A stretch of 64,000 bases of DNA, from contig CBDBIK010000005.1 of assembly GCA_965206145.1 (NCBI GenBank), forward strand, positions 496,001 to 560,000. Reading direction: 5' to 3'. This DNA comes from CBDBIK01 sp965206145. Its GTDB lineage: Bacteria; Pseudomonadota; Alphaproteobacteria; TMED109. Numbering within the stretch: position 1 is the first letter of the stretch; the number at the start of each line of letters is the position of its first letter. The position numbers and the translations under genes are program-made. The notes under the pieces are model-generated. The model ran no database searches. It was not told the origin of the DNA and saw nothing but the letters and a program-made list of their open reading frames with translations. Below are positions 1 to 8,839 of the stretch, in pieces.

Positions 1-540
1 CTGGGCCTGTGGGGTGCGCCGTACCTCAAGGACGTGCAGGGGCTCGATAGTGCGGACCGAGCCAACATGTTGTTGGCGACAGCGGCGATGTGGAATGTGG
101 GCTGTTTGGTTTTCGGGCGACTTGACCGGGCTTTCGACACCCGAAAGGGGGTCGTCATCGCCGGTGGAGTGGGTCTTGCCCTCACCATCGCCCTGATCTC
201 GCTGATACCGCCCGTGCCGATCTGGGTCAATGTGTTGATTTTTGGCTGGCTTGGGTTTGTGGGAGCGTTCAGCGTTCTTCTACTCGCTCATTACCGCTCA
301 CTATTTCCCGTGCGCCTGGTCGGCAGGGCGCTTACGTTCACAAACTTCTTCAATTTTGGTGGTGTCTTCCTTCTCCAGTGGATGACCGGCGTTGGCATCA
401 CCTGGCTGGGAGGAACCGAGACAGGCGCACCCGCAGTGGCTTACACGGCGACGTTTTTGGCCGTGAGCGGGCTGCTACTGCTCTCGGTCTTCGCCTACTT
501 GTTTGCCCGCGATGTCCGCCCGAGCGCTGAACTGTCGTGA
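1..540 (+). CDS. MFS transporter, C-terminal part (5' end outside window)
   Basis: The frame is open from the first base, so the start lies upstream of the window. About 179 residues are visible, with at least four hydrophobic helices and the sequence LGLWGAPYLKD near the start, as in bacterial MFS permeases. The gene ends 50 bp before the SDR gene on the same strand and probably feeds the catabolic cluster that follows. The substrate cannot be read from this half. Confidence 0.7.
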   Translation: MGLWGAPYLKDVQGLDSADRANMLLATAAMWNVGCLVFGRLDRAFDTRKGVVIAGGVGLALTIALISLIPPVPIWVNVLIFGWLGFVGAFSVLLLAHYRSLFPVRLVGRALTFTNFFNFGGVFLLQWMTGVGITWLGGTETGAPAVAYTATFLAVSGLLLLSVFAYLFARDVRPSAELS

Positions 541-590
541 CAAACTCTTGATTCTTGCCCGGTATACTTCCAGGGAAAGGGGACCGCCGC

Positions 591-1385
591 ATGGCTGATT
601 CCGCACCTGCTGGCCTGCTGCCAGCGGGCATGAGGGTGCTGGTGAGCGCGGCAGCGAGCGGGATCGGTCGCGCCATCGTTGAGACGCTTGCCGGCCAAGG
701 TGCCTGCGTGCATGCCTGTGACGTAGACGATGACGCGCGTGCCGCGTTCTCCGAGGTGCACCCCGACATTCCGATATCGGCGTGTGACGTTGCTGACGAA
801 GCATCTGCGGAGCGTTGGGTGGCGGAAGGAATTGAAGCGCTTGGCGGCCTTGACGCCCTAGTCAACAACGCAGGCATAGGCGGGCCAACGGGGCTTGTTG
901 AGGAGATCGATCCTGCGGAGTGGCGGCGCACGATCGATGTGGATCTCAACGGGATGTTCTACGTAACTCGCCGCGCGGTACCAACTCTCAGGGTTTCCGG
1001 CGGGGGTGCGGTGGTCAATATTTCCTCGCTGGCAGGAAAACACGGATTCCCAGGACGCTCCCCCTATTCGGCGGCGAAGTGGGCCGTTGTGGGATTCACG
1101 AAATCGCTTGCCCGTGAACTCGGTAACGACGGCATCCGGGTGAATGGCATCCAGCCCGGTTTCGTCGAAGGCCCCCGAATCGAGGCTGTTCTCGAGGCAA
1201 AGGCGAAAATGAGGAACGAAACGATGGGCCAGGTCCGTTCCCGCATCGCAGAAGTCATTTCGCTTGGTCGGTTTGTGACGGCCCAGGACATTGCCGATTC
1301 CACGCTTTTCTTGCTGTCGCCGCTGGCCCGCAACGTCTCGGGACAGGTGTTCGCCGTCGATGGCGACACGCAGATGGTTTTCTGA
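591..1385 (+). CDS. SDR family NAD(P)-dependent oxidoreductase
   Basis: About 264 residues with a classical short-chain dehydrogenase Rossmann fold. The glycine-rich turn is SAAASGIGRA, followed by NNAG in strand 4 and the catalytic Ser (NISSLAG) and YSAAK tetrad. The C-terminal segment PLARNVSGQVFAVDGD is typical of the family. I chose the ATG at 591 because GGAAAGGGG lies just upstream; an in-frame ATG at 555 gives 12 extra residues with no family match. It sits 4 bp before the next gene and likely oxidises a hydroxyl in the same pathway. The substrate is unknown. Confidence 0.85.
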   Translation: MADSAPAGLLPAGMRVLVSAAASGIGRAIVETLAGQGACVHACDVDDDARAAFSEVHPDIPISACDVADEASAERWVAEGIEALGGLDALVNNAGIGGPTGLVEEIDPAEWRRTIDVDLNGMFYVTRRAVPTLRVSGGGAVVNISSLAGKHGFPGRSPYSAAKWAVVGFTKSLARELGNDGIRVNGIQPGFVEGPRIEAVLEAKAKMRNETMGQVRSRIAEVISLGRFVTAQDIADSTLFLLSPLARNVSGQVFAVDGDTQMVF

Positions 1386-1389
1386 TCCG

Positions 1390-2337
1390 ATGAGTCGCGT
1401 CGCTGTCATCGGAAGCGGACTCGTGGGGCGGGGTTGGGCCATCGTCTTTGCCCGTGCAGGGCGTGTCACCTCCATTTGGGATACCGAAGACGGCAAGGCT
1501 CAGGCGGCCCGAGAGCAGATCGAGAAAGACCTCCCCGACCTTGCCGAGGCAGGGCTCCTTGGGGATGCGAGCGAGGCGGAAGTACTGGAGCGGGTGGAGG
1601 TTGCAACTTCCTTAGAAGGTGCGCTCGAAGGCGTCATTCATGTTCAGGAATGCGCACCTGAGCGGGTGGAAGTCAAGCGCGAGGTGTTTGCCACTCTCGA
1701 TGCAACGGCGGGTCTCGACACAGTGCTCGCAAGCTCTACCTCAGGGATCGTCGCCTCGGCGTTTTCCGAAGAACTTTCAGGCCGCGAACGCTGCCTTGTG
1801 GCACATCCTCTCAACCCGCCCCATCTCATCCCGCTGGTCGAGATCGTCCCTGCGCCCTGGACCTCGGAGGACACGGTTGAGAAAACAAGCACGCTGATGA
1901 GGGACGTAGGGCAATCTCCGATTCGGCTACGGAAGGAAATTCCAGGATTCGTCGTGAATCGGTTGCAGGGAGCACTCCTCGGTGAGGCTTTTCGGCTTTT
2001 CGAGGACGGCGTGACGGATGTCCCCGGGATTGATGCGGCGGTTGCCGAAGGTCTCGGACTTCGCTGGTCGTTTATGGGTCCGCTCGAGACGATTGATCTC
2101 AATGCTCCGGGTGGGATCGCCGACTACATCGAGAAATTTGGCGTGATGTACCATGGCTTCGCGGTTGAATCCGGTCTCCCGCGCGAATGGGGCAAGGAAC
2201 TGGCTACCAACCTGGAGAAGGAGCGGCGGAAACACCTTTCCGCCGATGCACTGGCCGAGCGCAGTGCTTGGCGAGACCGCCGTCTTGCTGGACTTGCCGC
2301 GCACAAACGCCGTGCCGATTCCGACGGTAGCACTTAG
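1390..2337 (+). CDS. 3-hydroxyacid dehydrogenase, lambda-crystallin/gulonate dehydrogenase type
   Basis: About 315 residues. The N-terminal NAD-binding motif is VIGSGLVGRGWA, and the centre has HPLNPPHLIPLVEIVP followed by GFVVNRLQ and GLGLRWSFMGPLETIDLNA. These are hallmarks of the lambda-crystallin/L-gulonate 3-dehydrogenase branch of the 3-hydroxyacyl-CoA dehydrogenase superfamily, which also includes L-carnitine dehydrogenase. These enzymes make 3-keto acids from 3-hydroxy acids. The next gene encodes an enzyme that cleaves such products, so the two probably act in sequence. The ATG at 1390 fits the NAD motif; an upstream in-frame start overlaps the SDR gene and is unlikely. Confidence 0.85.
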   Translation: MSRVAVIGSGLVGRGWAIVFARAGRVTSIWDTEDGKAQAAREQIEKDLPDLAEAGLLGDASEAEVLERVEVATSLEGALEGVIHVQECAPERVEVKREVFATLDATAGLDTVLASSTSGIVASAFSEELSGRERCLVAHPLNPPHLIPLVEIVPAPWTSEDTVEKTSTLMRDVGQSPIRLRKEIPGFVVNRLQGALLGEAFRLFEDGVTDVPGIDAAVAEGLGLRWSFMGPLETIDLNAPGGIADYIEKFGVMYHGFAVESGLPREWGKELATNLEKERRKHLSADALAERSAWRDRRLAGLAAHKRRADSDGST

Positions 2338-2348
2338 GAAAAAATGTC

Positions 2349-3287
2349 ATGACAGCGTCCCTGAAACGCAAGGTGGTCATCACCTGTGCGGTAACCGGAT
2401 CGGTGCATACGCCGTCAATGTCTCCGCACCTGCCGGTCACGCCGGATGAAATCGCCGAGCAGGCGGTGGAGGCCGCGGAAGCCGGTGCCGCGATTCTCCA
2501 TCTTCATGCACGCAATCCCACTGATGGACGCCCATCGCAGGACCCGGGCGTCTACGCGGAATTCTTGCCCCGGATTAAGCAGGCATCAAACGCAGTGGTG
2601 AACATCACCACCGGTGGTGGCACCACCATGACGGTCGACGAACGCATGCGCCCGGCGGTCGAGTTTGCGCCTGAGGTTGCGTCCCTAAATATGGGATCGA
2701 TGAATTTCGGTCTTTTCCCGATGCTCGGTCGCTACAAGGAGCTCAAGTACGACTGGGAGCGCGAGCACCTTGAGGGCAGTCGTGACGTCATTTTCCGCAA
2801 CACCTACGCCGACATCGAGCGGATTTTGGCCGCCTGCCGTGCCAACGGAACCCGCTTCGAGTTCGAGTGCTACGACACCAGTCATTTGTACAACCTCGCC
2901 CATTTCCTTAACCGCAAGCTCGTCGAGCCACCGCTCTTTATCCAGACCGTATTCGGAATTCTCGGCGGCATCGGCACCCATCCCGACGACATCGCCCACA
3001 TGAAAAGAACCGCCGATCGTCTTTTTGGAGACGTTTGGAGGTGGTCGGTTCTGGGAGCGGGCGCACGGCAGATGGACGTTGCCGCCATCGCCGCAGCTCA
3101 GGGTGCGAACGTTCGCGTTGGACTTGAGGATTCGCTGTGGGATGCGCCCGGCAAACTGGCCGAGAGTAACGCCGCGCAGGTACGCAAAGTACGCCTTATT
3201 CTGGAGGGGCTGTCGCTCGAGCCTGCAAGCCCCGATGAGGCGCGTGAAATCCTCGCCCTCAAGGGTGGGGACAGCGTCCGCTTCTAG
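2349..3287 (+). CDS. Beta-keto acid cleavage enzyme (BKACE, DUF849)
   Basis: About 312 residues of the BKACE family, a zinc-dependent TIM barrel. These enzymes transfer the acetyl end of a beta-keto acid to CoA from acetyl-CoA, giving acetoacetate and a new acyl-CoA. The zinc-binding HLHARNP lies near residue 50 and the GLEDS glutamate segment near residue 260. Family members act on 3-keto-5-aminohexanoate, dehydrocarnitine and other keto acids. The lambda-crystallin dehydrogenase next door resembles carnitine-degradation loci, but no betainyl-CoA thioesterase is visible here, so the substrate stays open. Confidence 0.85.
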   Translation: MTASLKRKVVITCAVTGSVHTPSMSPHLPVTPDEIAEQAVEAAEAGAAILHLHARNPTDGRPSQDPGVYAEFLPRIKQASNAVVNITTGGGTTMTVDERMRPAVEFAPEVASLNMGSMNFGLFPMLGRYKELKYDWEREHLEGSRDVIFRNTYADIERILAACRANGTRFEFECYDTSHLYNLAHFLNRKLVEPPLFIQTVFGILGGIGTHPDDIAHMKRTADRLFGDVWRWSVLGAGARQMDVAAIAAAQGANVRVGLEDSLWDAPGKLAESNAAQVRKVRLILEGLSLEPASPDEAREILALKGGDSVRF

Positions 3288-3320
3288 AACCACGCTCCCT
3301 TGGGGAATGGAGAGGAAAAT

Positions 3321-4448
3321 ATGATGAAATGCCGCGCCGCTGTCCTGCATGAGATGGGACGTCCCCGTTCCTACGCAGAAAGCTGTCCCGTCACGATCGA
3401 GGAAATTGAACTCGATTCTCCCGGCGAGGGCGAGGTTCTGATCAAGATGGGTTCAGCCGGTCTGTGTCACTCCGATCTTTCGGTGGTGAACGGGTCCCGT
3501 CCCCGCGAAATTCCGATTGTTCTCGGGCATGAGGGTGCCGGAGTGGTCGCGGAAAAGGGCCCTGGCGTCACCGATCTCGAGATCGGTGACCATGTGGTCT
3601 ACGTCTTCGTTCCCAGTTGCGGGCGCTGCGTGCGGTGTGCTGAGGGCCGCCCCGCACTTTGCGAACCCGCTGCGCAAGCGGCCGCAGCCGGTACGCTCCT
3701 CTCAGGCAAGAAAAGGATCAAACTCGGAGGCAAGGAAATTAGCCATCAGGTGGGAGTTTCGTGTTTTTCTGAATACGCCGTTTCGTCTACTAGGTCTCTG
3801 GTCAAGATCGACCGGGACCTGCCGCTCGACCAAGCGGCACTTTTCGGGTGCGCGGTGATAACGGGCGTGGGTGCCGTGGTTAACACGGCACGAATTCGGA
3901 TGGGCTCCACGGTGGCGGTCGTGGGCCTTGGCGGAACGGGGCTTGCGGCACTTCTCGGCGCGCACGCGGCGGGAGCAAGCCACGTGATCGGCATTGATCT
4001 TCTCGACACTAAGCTCGACAACGCCCGTCAGCTCGGCGCAGACGCAACTTTCAAGGCCAGTGCGGCTGGTGCCGTGGAGGCAATTCGAGAGGCGACGAAC
4101 GGTGGCGTCGAGTACGCCTTCGAATGCGTGGGTTCCGAAAAAGCGATGGAGTTCGCCTACGCGATCACGCGTCGTGGTGGCACGACCACGACGAGTGGTT
4201 TGCCACATCCTGACAAGAAAATTGAGATACCGCATTCGCACATGGTGGCAGAGGAGCGAACCGTGAGGGGAAGCTACCTCGGCTCCTGTGTGCCCCGGCG
4301 CGACATTCCCTCTTACATAGACCTTTTCCGCTCAGGACGGATGCCGATCGATCGTCTGATGAGCGAGCATATTTCTCTCGACGAGGTCAACGAAGGTTTC
4401 GATCGGCTCGATGAGGGGACGACGGTCCGTCAGATGATCGAGTTTTAG
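3321..4448 (+). CDS. Zinc-dependent alcohol dehydrogenase, MDR family
   Basis: About 375 residues. Catalytic zinc residues are visible in GLCHSDLS and GHEGAGVV, and the structural zinc site is the four-cysteine pattern CGRCVRCAEGRPALC. The NAD(P) fold motif is VVGLGGTGLAALLG. It resembles the class III/NDMA-dependent type of alcohol dehydrogenase. AGAGGA precedes the ATG at 3321. Gene order suggests it handles an alcohol or aldehyde released by the cluster; the substrate is inferred only. Confidence 0.8.
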   Translation: MMKCRAAVLHEMGRPRSYAESCPVTIEEIELDSPGEGEVLIKMGSAGLCHSDLSVVNGSRPREIPIVLGHEGAGVVAEKGPGVTDLEIGDHVVYVFVPSCGRCVRCAEGRPALCEPAAQAAAAGTLLSGKKRIKLGGKEISHQVGVSCFSEYAVSSTRSLVKIDRDLPLDQAALFGCAVITGVGAVVNTARIRMGSTVAVVGLGGTGLAALLGAHAAGASHVIGIDLLDTKLDNARQLGADATFKASAAGAVEAIREATNGGVEYAFECVGSEKAMEFAYAITRRGGTTTTSGLPHPDKKIEIPHSHMVAEERTVRGSYLGSCVPRRDIPSYIDLFRSGRMPIDRLMSEHISLDEVNEGFDRLDEGTTVRQMIEF

Positions 4449-4466
4449 AGGGAAGTTTATATACCT

Positions 4467-4489
4467 AGGTGCCCCTTCATGCGGCACCT
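4467..4489 (+). terminator. Possible hairpin terminator after the alcohol dehydrogenase gene
   Basis: Perfect 7-bp arms AGGTGCC and GGCACCT surround a 9-base loop, 19 bp after the stop codon. No T-tract follows, so this is a weak terminator candidate or only an mRNA 3' end structure. Confidence 0.35.
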
Positions 4490-4500
4490 GCATATGATGT

Positions 4501-4749
4501 GCACGGTTCATAGGGTCGGCTGCTGACGCCATTCCTCCCCGTGCAAGCATCCGGTCACTAATCAGTGCTCTGGACGATTGGGTTGAGGCTGGCTTTCTGT
4601 CCGACGTTCTCACCGGGATTCTTGATTGCCCCCCCGGTGAAGTGGGTCATGGCCTGAACCTTGAGATGCTCGATATAAAAAAGGGAATACATGTGATTGA
4701 ATCTTGTATGTCAACCGGTTCCATGGGTTTTGGGCACGTAGGTATATGA
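4501..4749 (+). other. Coding-like open stretch without a start codon
   Basis: In this gap between the dehydrogenase and aldolase genes, one frame stays open for about 80 codons and ends in TGA at 4747. The predicted peptide has ordinary composition (for example SLISALDDWVEAGFLSDVL and GEVGHGLNLEMLDIKKG), but no ATG, GTG or TTG start opens it; the first in-frame ATG is near the end. It may be a gene fragment or chance. I recognise no family. Confidence 0.25.
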
Positions 4750-5525
4750 TCCCCCTTAGAAACATGGAAGCTCCTACCACCCGTCATCACAACACCGAAC
4801 GCGAGGCAAGGATCGGGCTTGCCGCCGCCTATCGTTTTGCCGATCGGTTCGAGTTGGCGGAAGGAATCTGCAATCATCTGACCCTTGCGGTGCCGGGAGA
4901 GAAGGATCGATATCTCCTCATTCCCTTCGGAATGCACTGGTCGGAGGTGACCGCAAGCTCGCTTCTCGTTGTCGACAGCGATGGCAATCTGGTGTCCGGG
5001 GATGGTGATCCGGAACCCACGGCGTTTCTTATTCATGGTGCAGTCCATCGCGCCCGCCCGGATGCGGCGTGCGTCATGCACACTCACATGCCGAACGCGC
5101 TCGCACTGTGCATGGTCGAAGGCGAGGGGTTGCAGATGGCCGACCAGAACGCCTGCCGCTACTTCGGGCGTACCGCGTTCATGGACGCCTTCGAGGGCAT
5201 CGTTTTTGATGAGAAGAAGGCATCCCCAATCGCCGATGCTCTGGGCGACAAAGACGTGCTGTTTCTAGCTAATCATGGGGTCATCGTGGTAGGGGAAACG
5301 GTGGAGCGGGCGTGGGAAGACCTTTACTTCCTGGAGCGGGCGTGTGCAGCCCAGGTGGCGGCATTGTCAATGGGCTTGCCACTCCGTCGGGTACCCGACG
5401 AGGCCGCCGCAACAATCGCCGAAGAGGTGATTCGGGAATCCACGAACGGGCTTTGTACCTCGACGAAGCTCTTTGCCGCGCACCGGCGGCTCCTGGATCG
5501 TGACAACCCGGGCTACGACGTCTGA
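4746..5525 (+). CDS. Class II aldolase/adducin family protein
   Basis: About 259 residues. Zinc ligands of the class II aldolase fold are visible in the HTHMPNALA segment, with a further histidine in the ANHGVIVVGE loop, and an acidic residue near the substrate pocket. Family members include fuculose-1-phosphate aldolase and several decarboxylating relatives. The start is uncertain between ATG at 4746 and ATG at 4764, neither with a strong ribosome binding site. It ends the catabolic cluster and converges with the PBP1A gene, with 10 bp between the stops. The substrate is not deducible. Confidence 0.75.
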   Translation: MIPLRNMEAPTTRHHNTEREARIGLAAAYRFADRFELAEGICNHLTLAVPGEKDRYLLIPFGMHWSEVTASSLLVVDSDGNLVSGDGDPEPTAFLIHGAVHRARPDAACVMHTHMPNALALCMVEGEGLQMADQNACRYFGRTAFMDAFEGIVFDEKKASPIADALGDKDVLFLANHGVIVVGETVERAWEDLYFLERACAAQVAALSMGLPLRRVPDEAAATIAEEVIRESTNGLCTSTKLFAAHRRLLDRDNPGYDV

Positions 5526-5535
5526 ACGCCCGTTC

Positions 5536-8010
5536 TCAGTAGATCTCGTCTTTGAATCCCTGGATCGTTTCCTCGTCGACATTGGGGCCCGTCCCCTGCG
5601 CGAACGCCTCGAAAATCACCCGCTTTGATTCGTTGCCCGGTCGTTGGCCGGTGTCCGCGTCAATTCGGATCATGTAGACGCCGTTCGGCACCGGGAACGG
5701 TGATGTGGTCTTGTCCCGCAAGGCTTCGCGCATGAACGCCTCGAAGACCGGGACCGCAGCCCTGCCACCGGTCTCGCCTTGTCCCAGCGAGCGAGGCTGG
5801 TCGTAGCCGATATACACGCAGACAACGAGTTCAGGCGAGAAACCAACGAACCAAGCGTTGACGAAATCATCGGCTGTGCCGGTTTTGCCGGCAAGCGGCA
5901 GGTTAAGTTTGTTGAGCCGTCGCGCGGTCCCGTTTTCGACGACGCCTTTTAGCATCCACGTGATCTGGAAAGTGCTCACCGGATCGGCTACGACCTCTCC
6001 GTAGGGAGCGAGTGCAGGCGGTGCCTCGCCGGGACTTTCATCGGTCTGGCAGGCTGGACAGGAGCGCTCGTCCCGGCGATGGAGTGTGGTTCCGTGCTTG
6101 TCTTGGACCCGCTCGACGAAGGCAGGCTTGATTAGGTACCCGCCGTTGGCGAGGGCAGCATAAGCGGCAGCAAGTTCCAGTGGTGTGACTTCGGCACTCC
6201 CAAGGGCTGTCGAGAGAAATGGTTGCGGGGAGCCGAGGCCGAAGCGCTCTGCCGCATCTACCACCCGATCGATGCCGATGGTGCTGGCGAGGCGAACCGT
6301 CATGACGTTTCGAGATTTTTCAAGACCGGTGCGCAGTGTGCTGGGACCATAGAATTTCCCCGAGTAATTTTGGGGTTTCCAGTTTTCCAGACCGTCGCCT
6401 TGGTCGATGACGATGGGAGCATCAAGCACGAGGCTCGCTGGTGAGCGCCCCTCCTCGAGCGCGGCCAAGTAAACGAAGGGCTTGAAAGTCGATCCGGGTT
6501 GCCGATGGGCTTGGGTCGCGCGGTTGAAGCCCGTTCCTTCTCCAGTGTACCCGCCGACCAAGGCCAGGACGCGTCCCGAACGCGGATCGAGAGCAACCAG
6601 GGCCCCCTCGGCAAGCGATGCTTGGCGGAGTGCGTGGGCGTCGCTCTCGTCCGTCTCCTCGACCAGAATCACGTCACCCGGGCGAAAAATGTCGCTTGGT
6701 ACACCCTCCTGCGACAGAGCCCAGGCTATCTCGTCGGCATTGAGAATTCCCCGAGATCTGTCGACAAAGCCTATACCGAGTGAGTTTTTGTTGACCTCAA
6801 GCACCATGGCTGCCTTCCACTCAGGCCGTTTTCGGTCGATGAGAACGTCCACAAGGCGTGTATCCCAGTCAGATCCCGGAGTTCCGAGACGGGCGATGGG
6901 ACCGCGGTACCCGCGGCGGCGGTCGTGAGCGTCGAGACCGTCCCGCAGTGTTTTGTTGGCGATTCTCTGAAGTTCCGGCACGAGTGTCGTTGTCACGGCG
7001 AGGCCCCCTTCGTAGAGGGAGCGAGCACTGAATGATTCCTCGAGCCAACGGCGCACCTCCTCGGCGAAATGTGGGGCGAGGATTTCTCCTTCGCCCACGC
7101 GGGTAGTCGCCAGGTTGAATGGGGCGTCCATCGCCGCGGCAGCATCCTGGATGGGAACGATTCCGTCTTCGGCCATGCGACGGAGCACGTAGGCCCGGCG
7201 TGCGTGGGCGGCATAGGGGTTGCGCACGGGGTGGTAGTTGTTCGGCCCTTTCGGGAGCCCTGCGATGTATGCCGCCTCGTCGAGGGTGAGCTCATCAAGG
7301 GATTTCGCGAAGTAGTTGCTCGCGGCGGCGGCTACTCCGTAGGAGCGCGCCCCAAGGTAGATCTCATTCAGGTAGAGCTCGAGGATGCGGTCCTTGCTGA
7401 GTGCACGCTCGATGCGGAGTGCGAGGATCGCCTCTCGGATTTTGCGTTCGAGCGAGACCGAGCTTGTCAGAAAGAACGTTTTTGCTAGCTGCTGGGTGAT
7501 GGTCGATGCACCAACGATCCTGCGTCCTTGGTAGAGGTTGCCGATGTTTTGCACCATGGCACGGGCGATACCGTACGCGTCGATTCCTACGTGTTTGCGA
7601 AAGTTCTGATCTTCAGCGGAAATGAAAGCATCGACCACGAGAGGGGGAATTCTGCCTATGGGGATGAACCGCCGGTCTTCGCTTGCGTACTGGGCAAGAA
7701 GCAGCCCGTCCGCGGTGTAGGTCCGGGTGGCAACGGCAGGCTCGTAGGTGGCGAGTTGGCGATACTCGGGAAGTCCTCGCCCGAAATGCCAAAACACCGT
7801 CATGACCACGACTGCCGCACCAGCGATGCCGAGCAGTCCGAGCAGGCCAATCATGACAAATGTCTTGCCGAAGGTGGAGCCGCCTCTCCCGTTTCCCCCG
7901 CCTCGCCCGGTGCTCGCTCCAGTGCCAGGCACCTCCGGGAGCGGAATCATCGGGGTGGCTCGAGGATGTCTTCGAAGGCGTGGGGTTATCGGGGTGGGGC
8001 TGTCATTCAT
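5536..8010 (-). CDS. mrcA: Penicillin-binding protein 1A (bifunctional transglycosylase/transpeptidase)
   Basis: About 824 residues. A cytoplasmic tail rich in Pro, Arg and Gly is followed by one membrane anchor near residue 50. The GT51 glycosyltransferase domain has EDQNFRKHVGID and GASTITQQLAK. The transpeptidase domain carries the active-site STFK, the SRN motif and KTGT near the C-terminus. It polymerises and crosslinks peptidoglycan in the periplasm. The start ATG at 8010 was chosen because upstream in-frame sequence overlaps the next gene and has no family features. It overlaps the downstream-facing hydratase gene by 8 bp. Confidence 0.9.
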   Translation of the reverse strand: MNDSPTPITPRLRRHPRATPMIPLPEVPGTGASTGRGGGNGRGGSTFGKTFVMIGLLGLLGIAGAAVVVMTVFWHFGRGLPEYRQLATYEPAVATRTYTADGLLLAQYASEDRRFIPIGRIPPLVVDAFISAEDQNFRKHVGIDAYGIARAMVQNIGNLYQGRRIVGASTITQQLAKTFFLTSSVSLERKIREAILALRIERALSKDRILELYLNEIYLGARSYGVAAAASNYFAKSLDELTLDEAAYIAGLPKGPNNYHPVRNPYAAHARRAYVLRRMAEDGIVPIQDAAAAMDAPFNLATTRVGEGEILAPHFAEEVRRWLEESFSARSLYEGGLAVTTTLVPELQRIANKTLRDGLDAHDRRRGYRGPIARLGTPGSDWDTRLVDVLIDRKRPEWKAAMVLEVNKNSLGIGFVDRSRGILNADEIAWALSQEGVPSDIFRPGDVILVEETDESDAHALRQASLAEGALVALDPRSGRVLALVGGYTGEGTGFNRATQAHRQPGSTFKPFVYLAALEEGRSPASLVLDAPIVIDQGDGLENWKPQNYSGKFYGPSTLRTGLEKSRNVMTVRLASTIGIDRVVDAAERFGLGSPQPFLSTALGSAEVTPLELAAAYAALANGGYLIKPAFVERVQDKHGTTLHRRDERSCPACQTDESPGEAPPALAPYGEVVADPVSTFQITWMLKGVVENGTARRLNKLNLPLAGKTGTADDFVNAWFVGFSPELVVCVYIGYDQPRSLGQGETGGRAAVPVFEAFMREALRDKTTSPFPVPNGVYMIRIDADTGQRPGNESKRVIFEAFAQGTGPNVDEETIQGFKDEIY

Positions 8011-8839
8011 ATTCCACCCCTTCCGGCGTAAAACTTGCACGCACGGTACCGAGATCCTCAAAGGAAACCTCGACAATAGTGTCTGGCTTGATCCAGTGAA
8101 CTGCCGTGACGCTGCCAAGTAGCACGAACGTACCCTCTTCGAGAACCCCGCCGGTGGCGTTTGGGTGGGAGGCAAGCCAGGCCAAAACCTCGAGTGGATT
8201 GCCCAGGAGGTTTCCTCCCTTGCCCCGATCCACCGTTTTCCCATCGATACGAAACTCGCCTTCGATCGCGGTGAGATCCTGGCTCGGGGGGAATGGTTTG
8301 CCGAGGACACAGCCTGCATTGAAGAAGTCGTCCGCTACGAGAGTGGGCACGTCAAGCGCGTCCCTGTTCTCGTAGCGATCGTCAACGATCTCGATTGCCG
8401 CCATGACTTCGGAAATAACGCTGGCGACGTCGTTCAGCCCGAACGGCCCTTCTTCGGCCCGGAGCGTCCGTCCGAGACGGACTGCGATCTCGCATTCGAC
8501 ACCAGGCCGGACGTAATCGGCATGACGGAAATGGCCTTGACCATCGTGCGTGGTGGAATCGAGCACGCCACCGGAGCAGGGGTGATCAACGCCTAGGTAT
8601 TCCTGCATGTTCGGATTAGTGCAACCGACCTTCCAGCCAGTTCTTCTGCCAGCACCAGCATTTTCGAGTGCGGCGCGAACTGCTCGCTGAACCTCGTAGG
8701 CTTCATGTTCGTTGCGGGGGCGGACCGCATCAGGAAGGGTGCCCAGCGGGATGCACCCGATGCGGTGTCGGGCGACAATGGCGGCAGCCTCCCTGATGCG
8801 GGTGCTGCCGCTCTCTGGGCGAGGAACGGAGGAGGACAT
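8003..8839 (-). CDS. Fumarylacetoacetase-fold hydratase, 2-keto-4-pentenoate hydratase type
   Basis: About 278 residues of the MhpD/FAH-fold group. Acidic metal ligands are visible in RPGVECEIAV and the conserved VMAAIEIVDDRYEN segment, as in 2-oxopent-4-enoate hydratases and oxaloacetate-type decarboxylases. Such enzymes act late in meta-cleavage or related keto-acid degradation. The ATG at 8839 has no clear ribosome binding site, and it shares the CATG at 8837-8840 with the divergent MATE start. It lies upstream of mrcA with an 8-bp overlap. Substrate unknown. Confidence 0.75.
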   Translation of the reverse strand: MSSSVPRPESGSTRIREAAAIVARHRIGCIPLGTLPDAVRPRNEHEAYEVQRAVRAALENAGAGRRTGWKVGCTNPNMQEYLGVDHPCSGGVLDSTTHDGQGHFRHADYVRPGVECEIAVRLGRTLRAEEGPFGLNDVASVISEVMAAIEIVDDRYENRDALDVPTLVADDFFNAGCVLGKPFPPSQDLTAIEGEFRIDGKTVDRGKGGNLLGNPLEVLAWLASHPNATGGVLEEGTFVLLGSVTAVHWIKPDTIVEVSFEDLGTVRASFTPEGVEYE

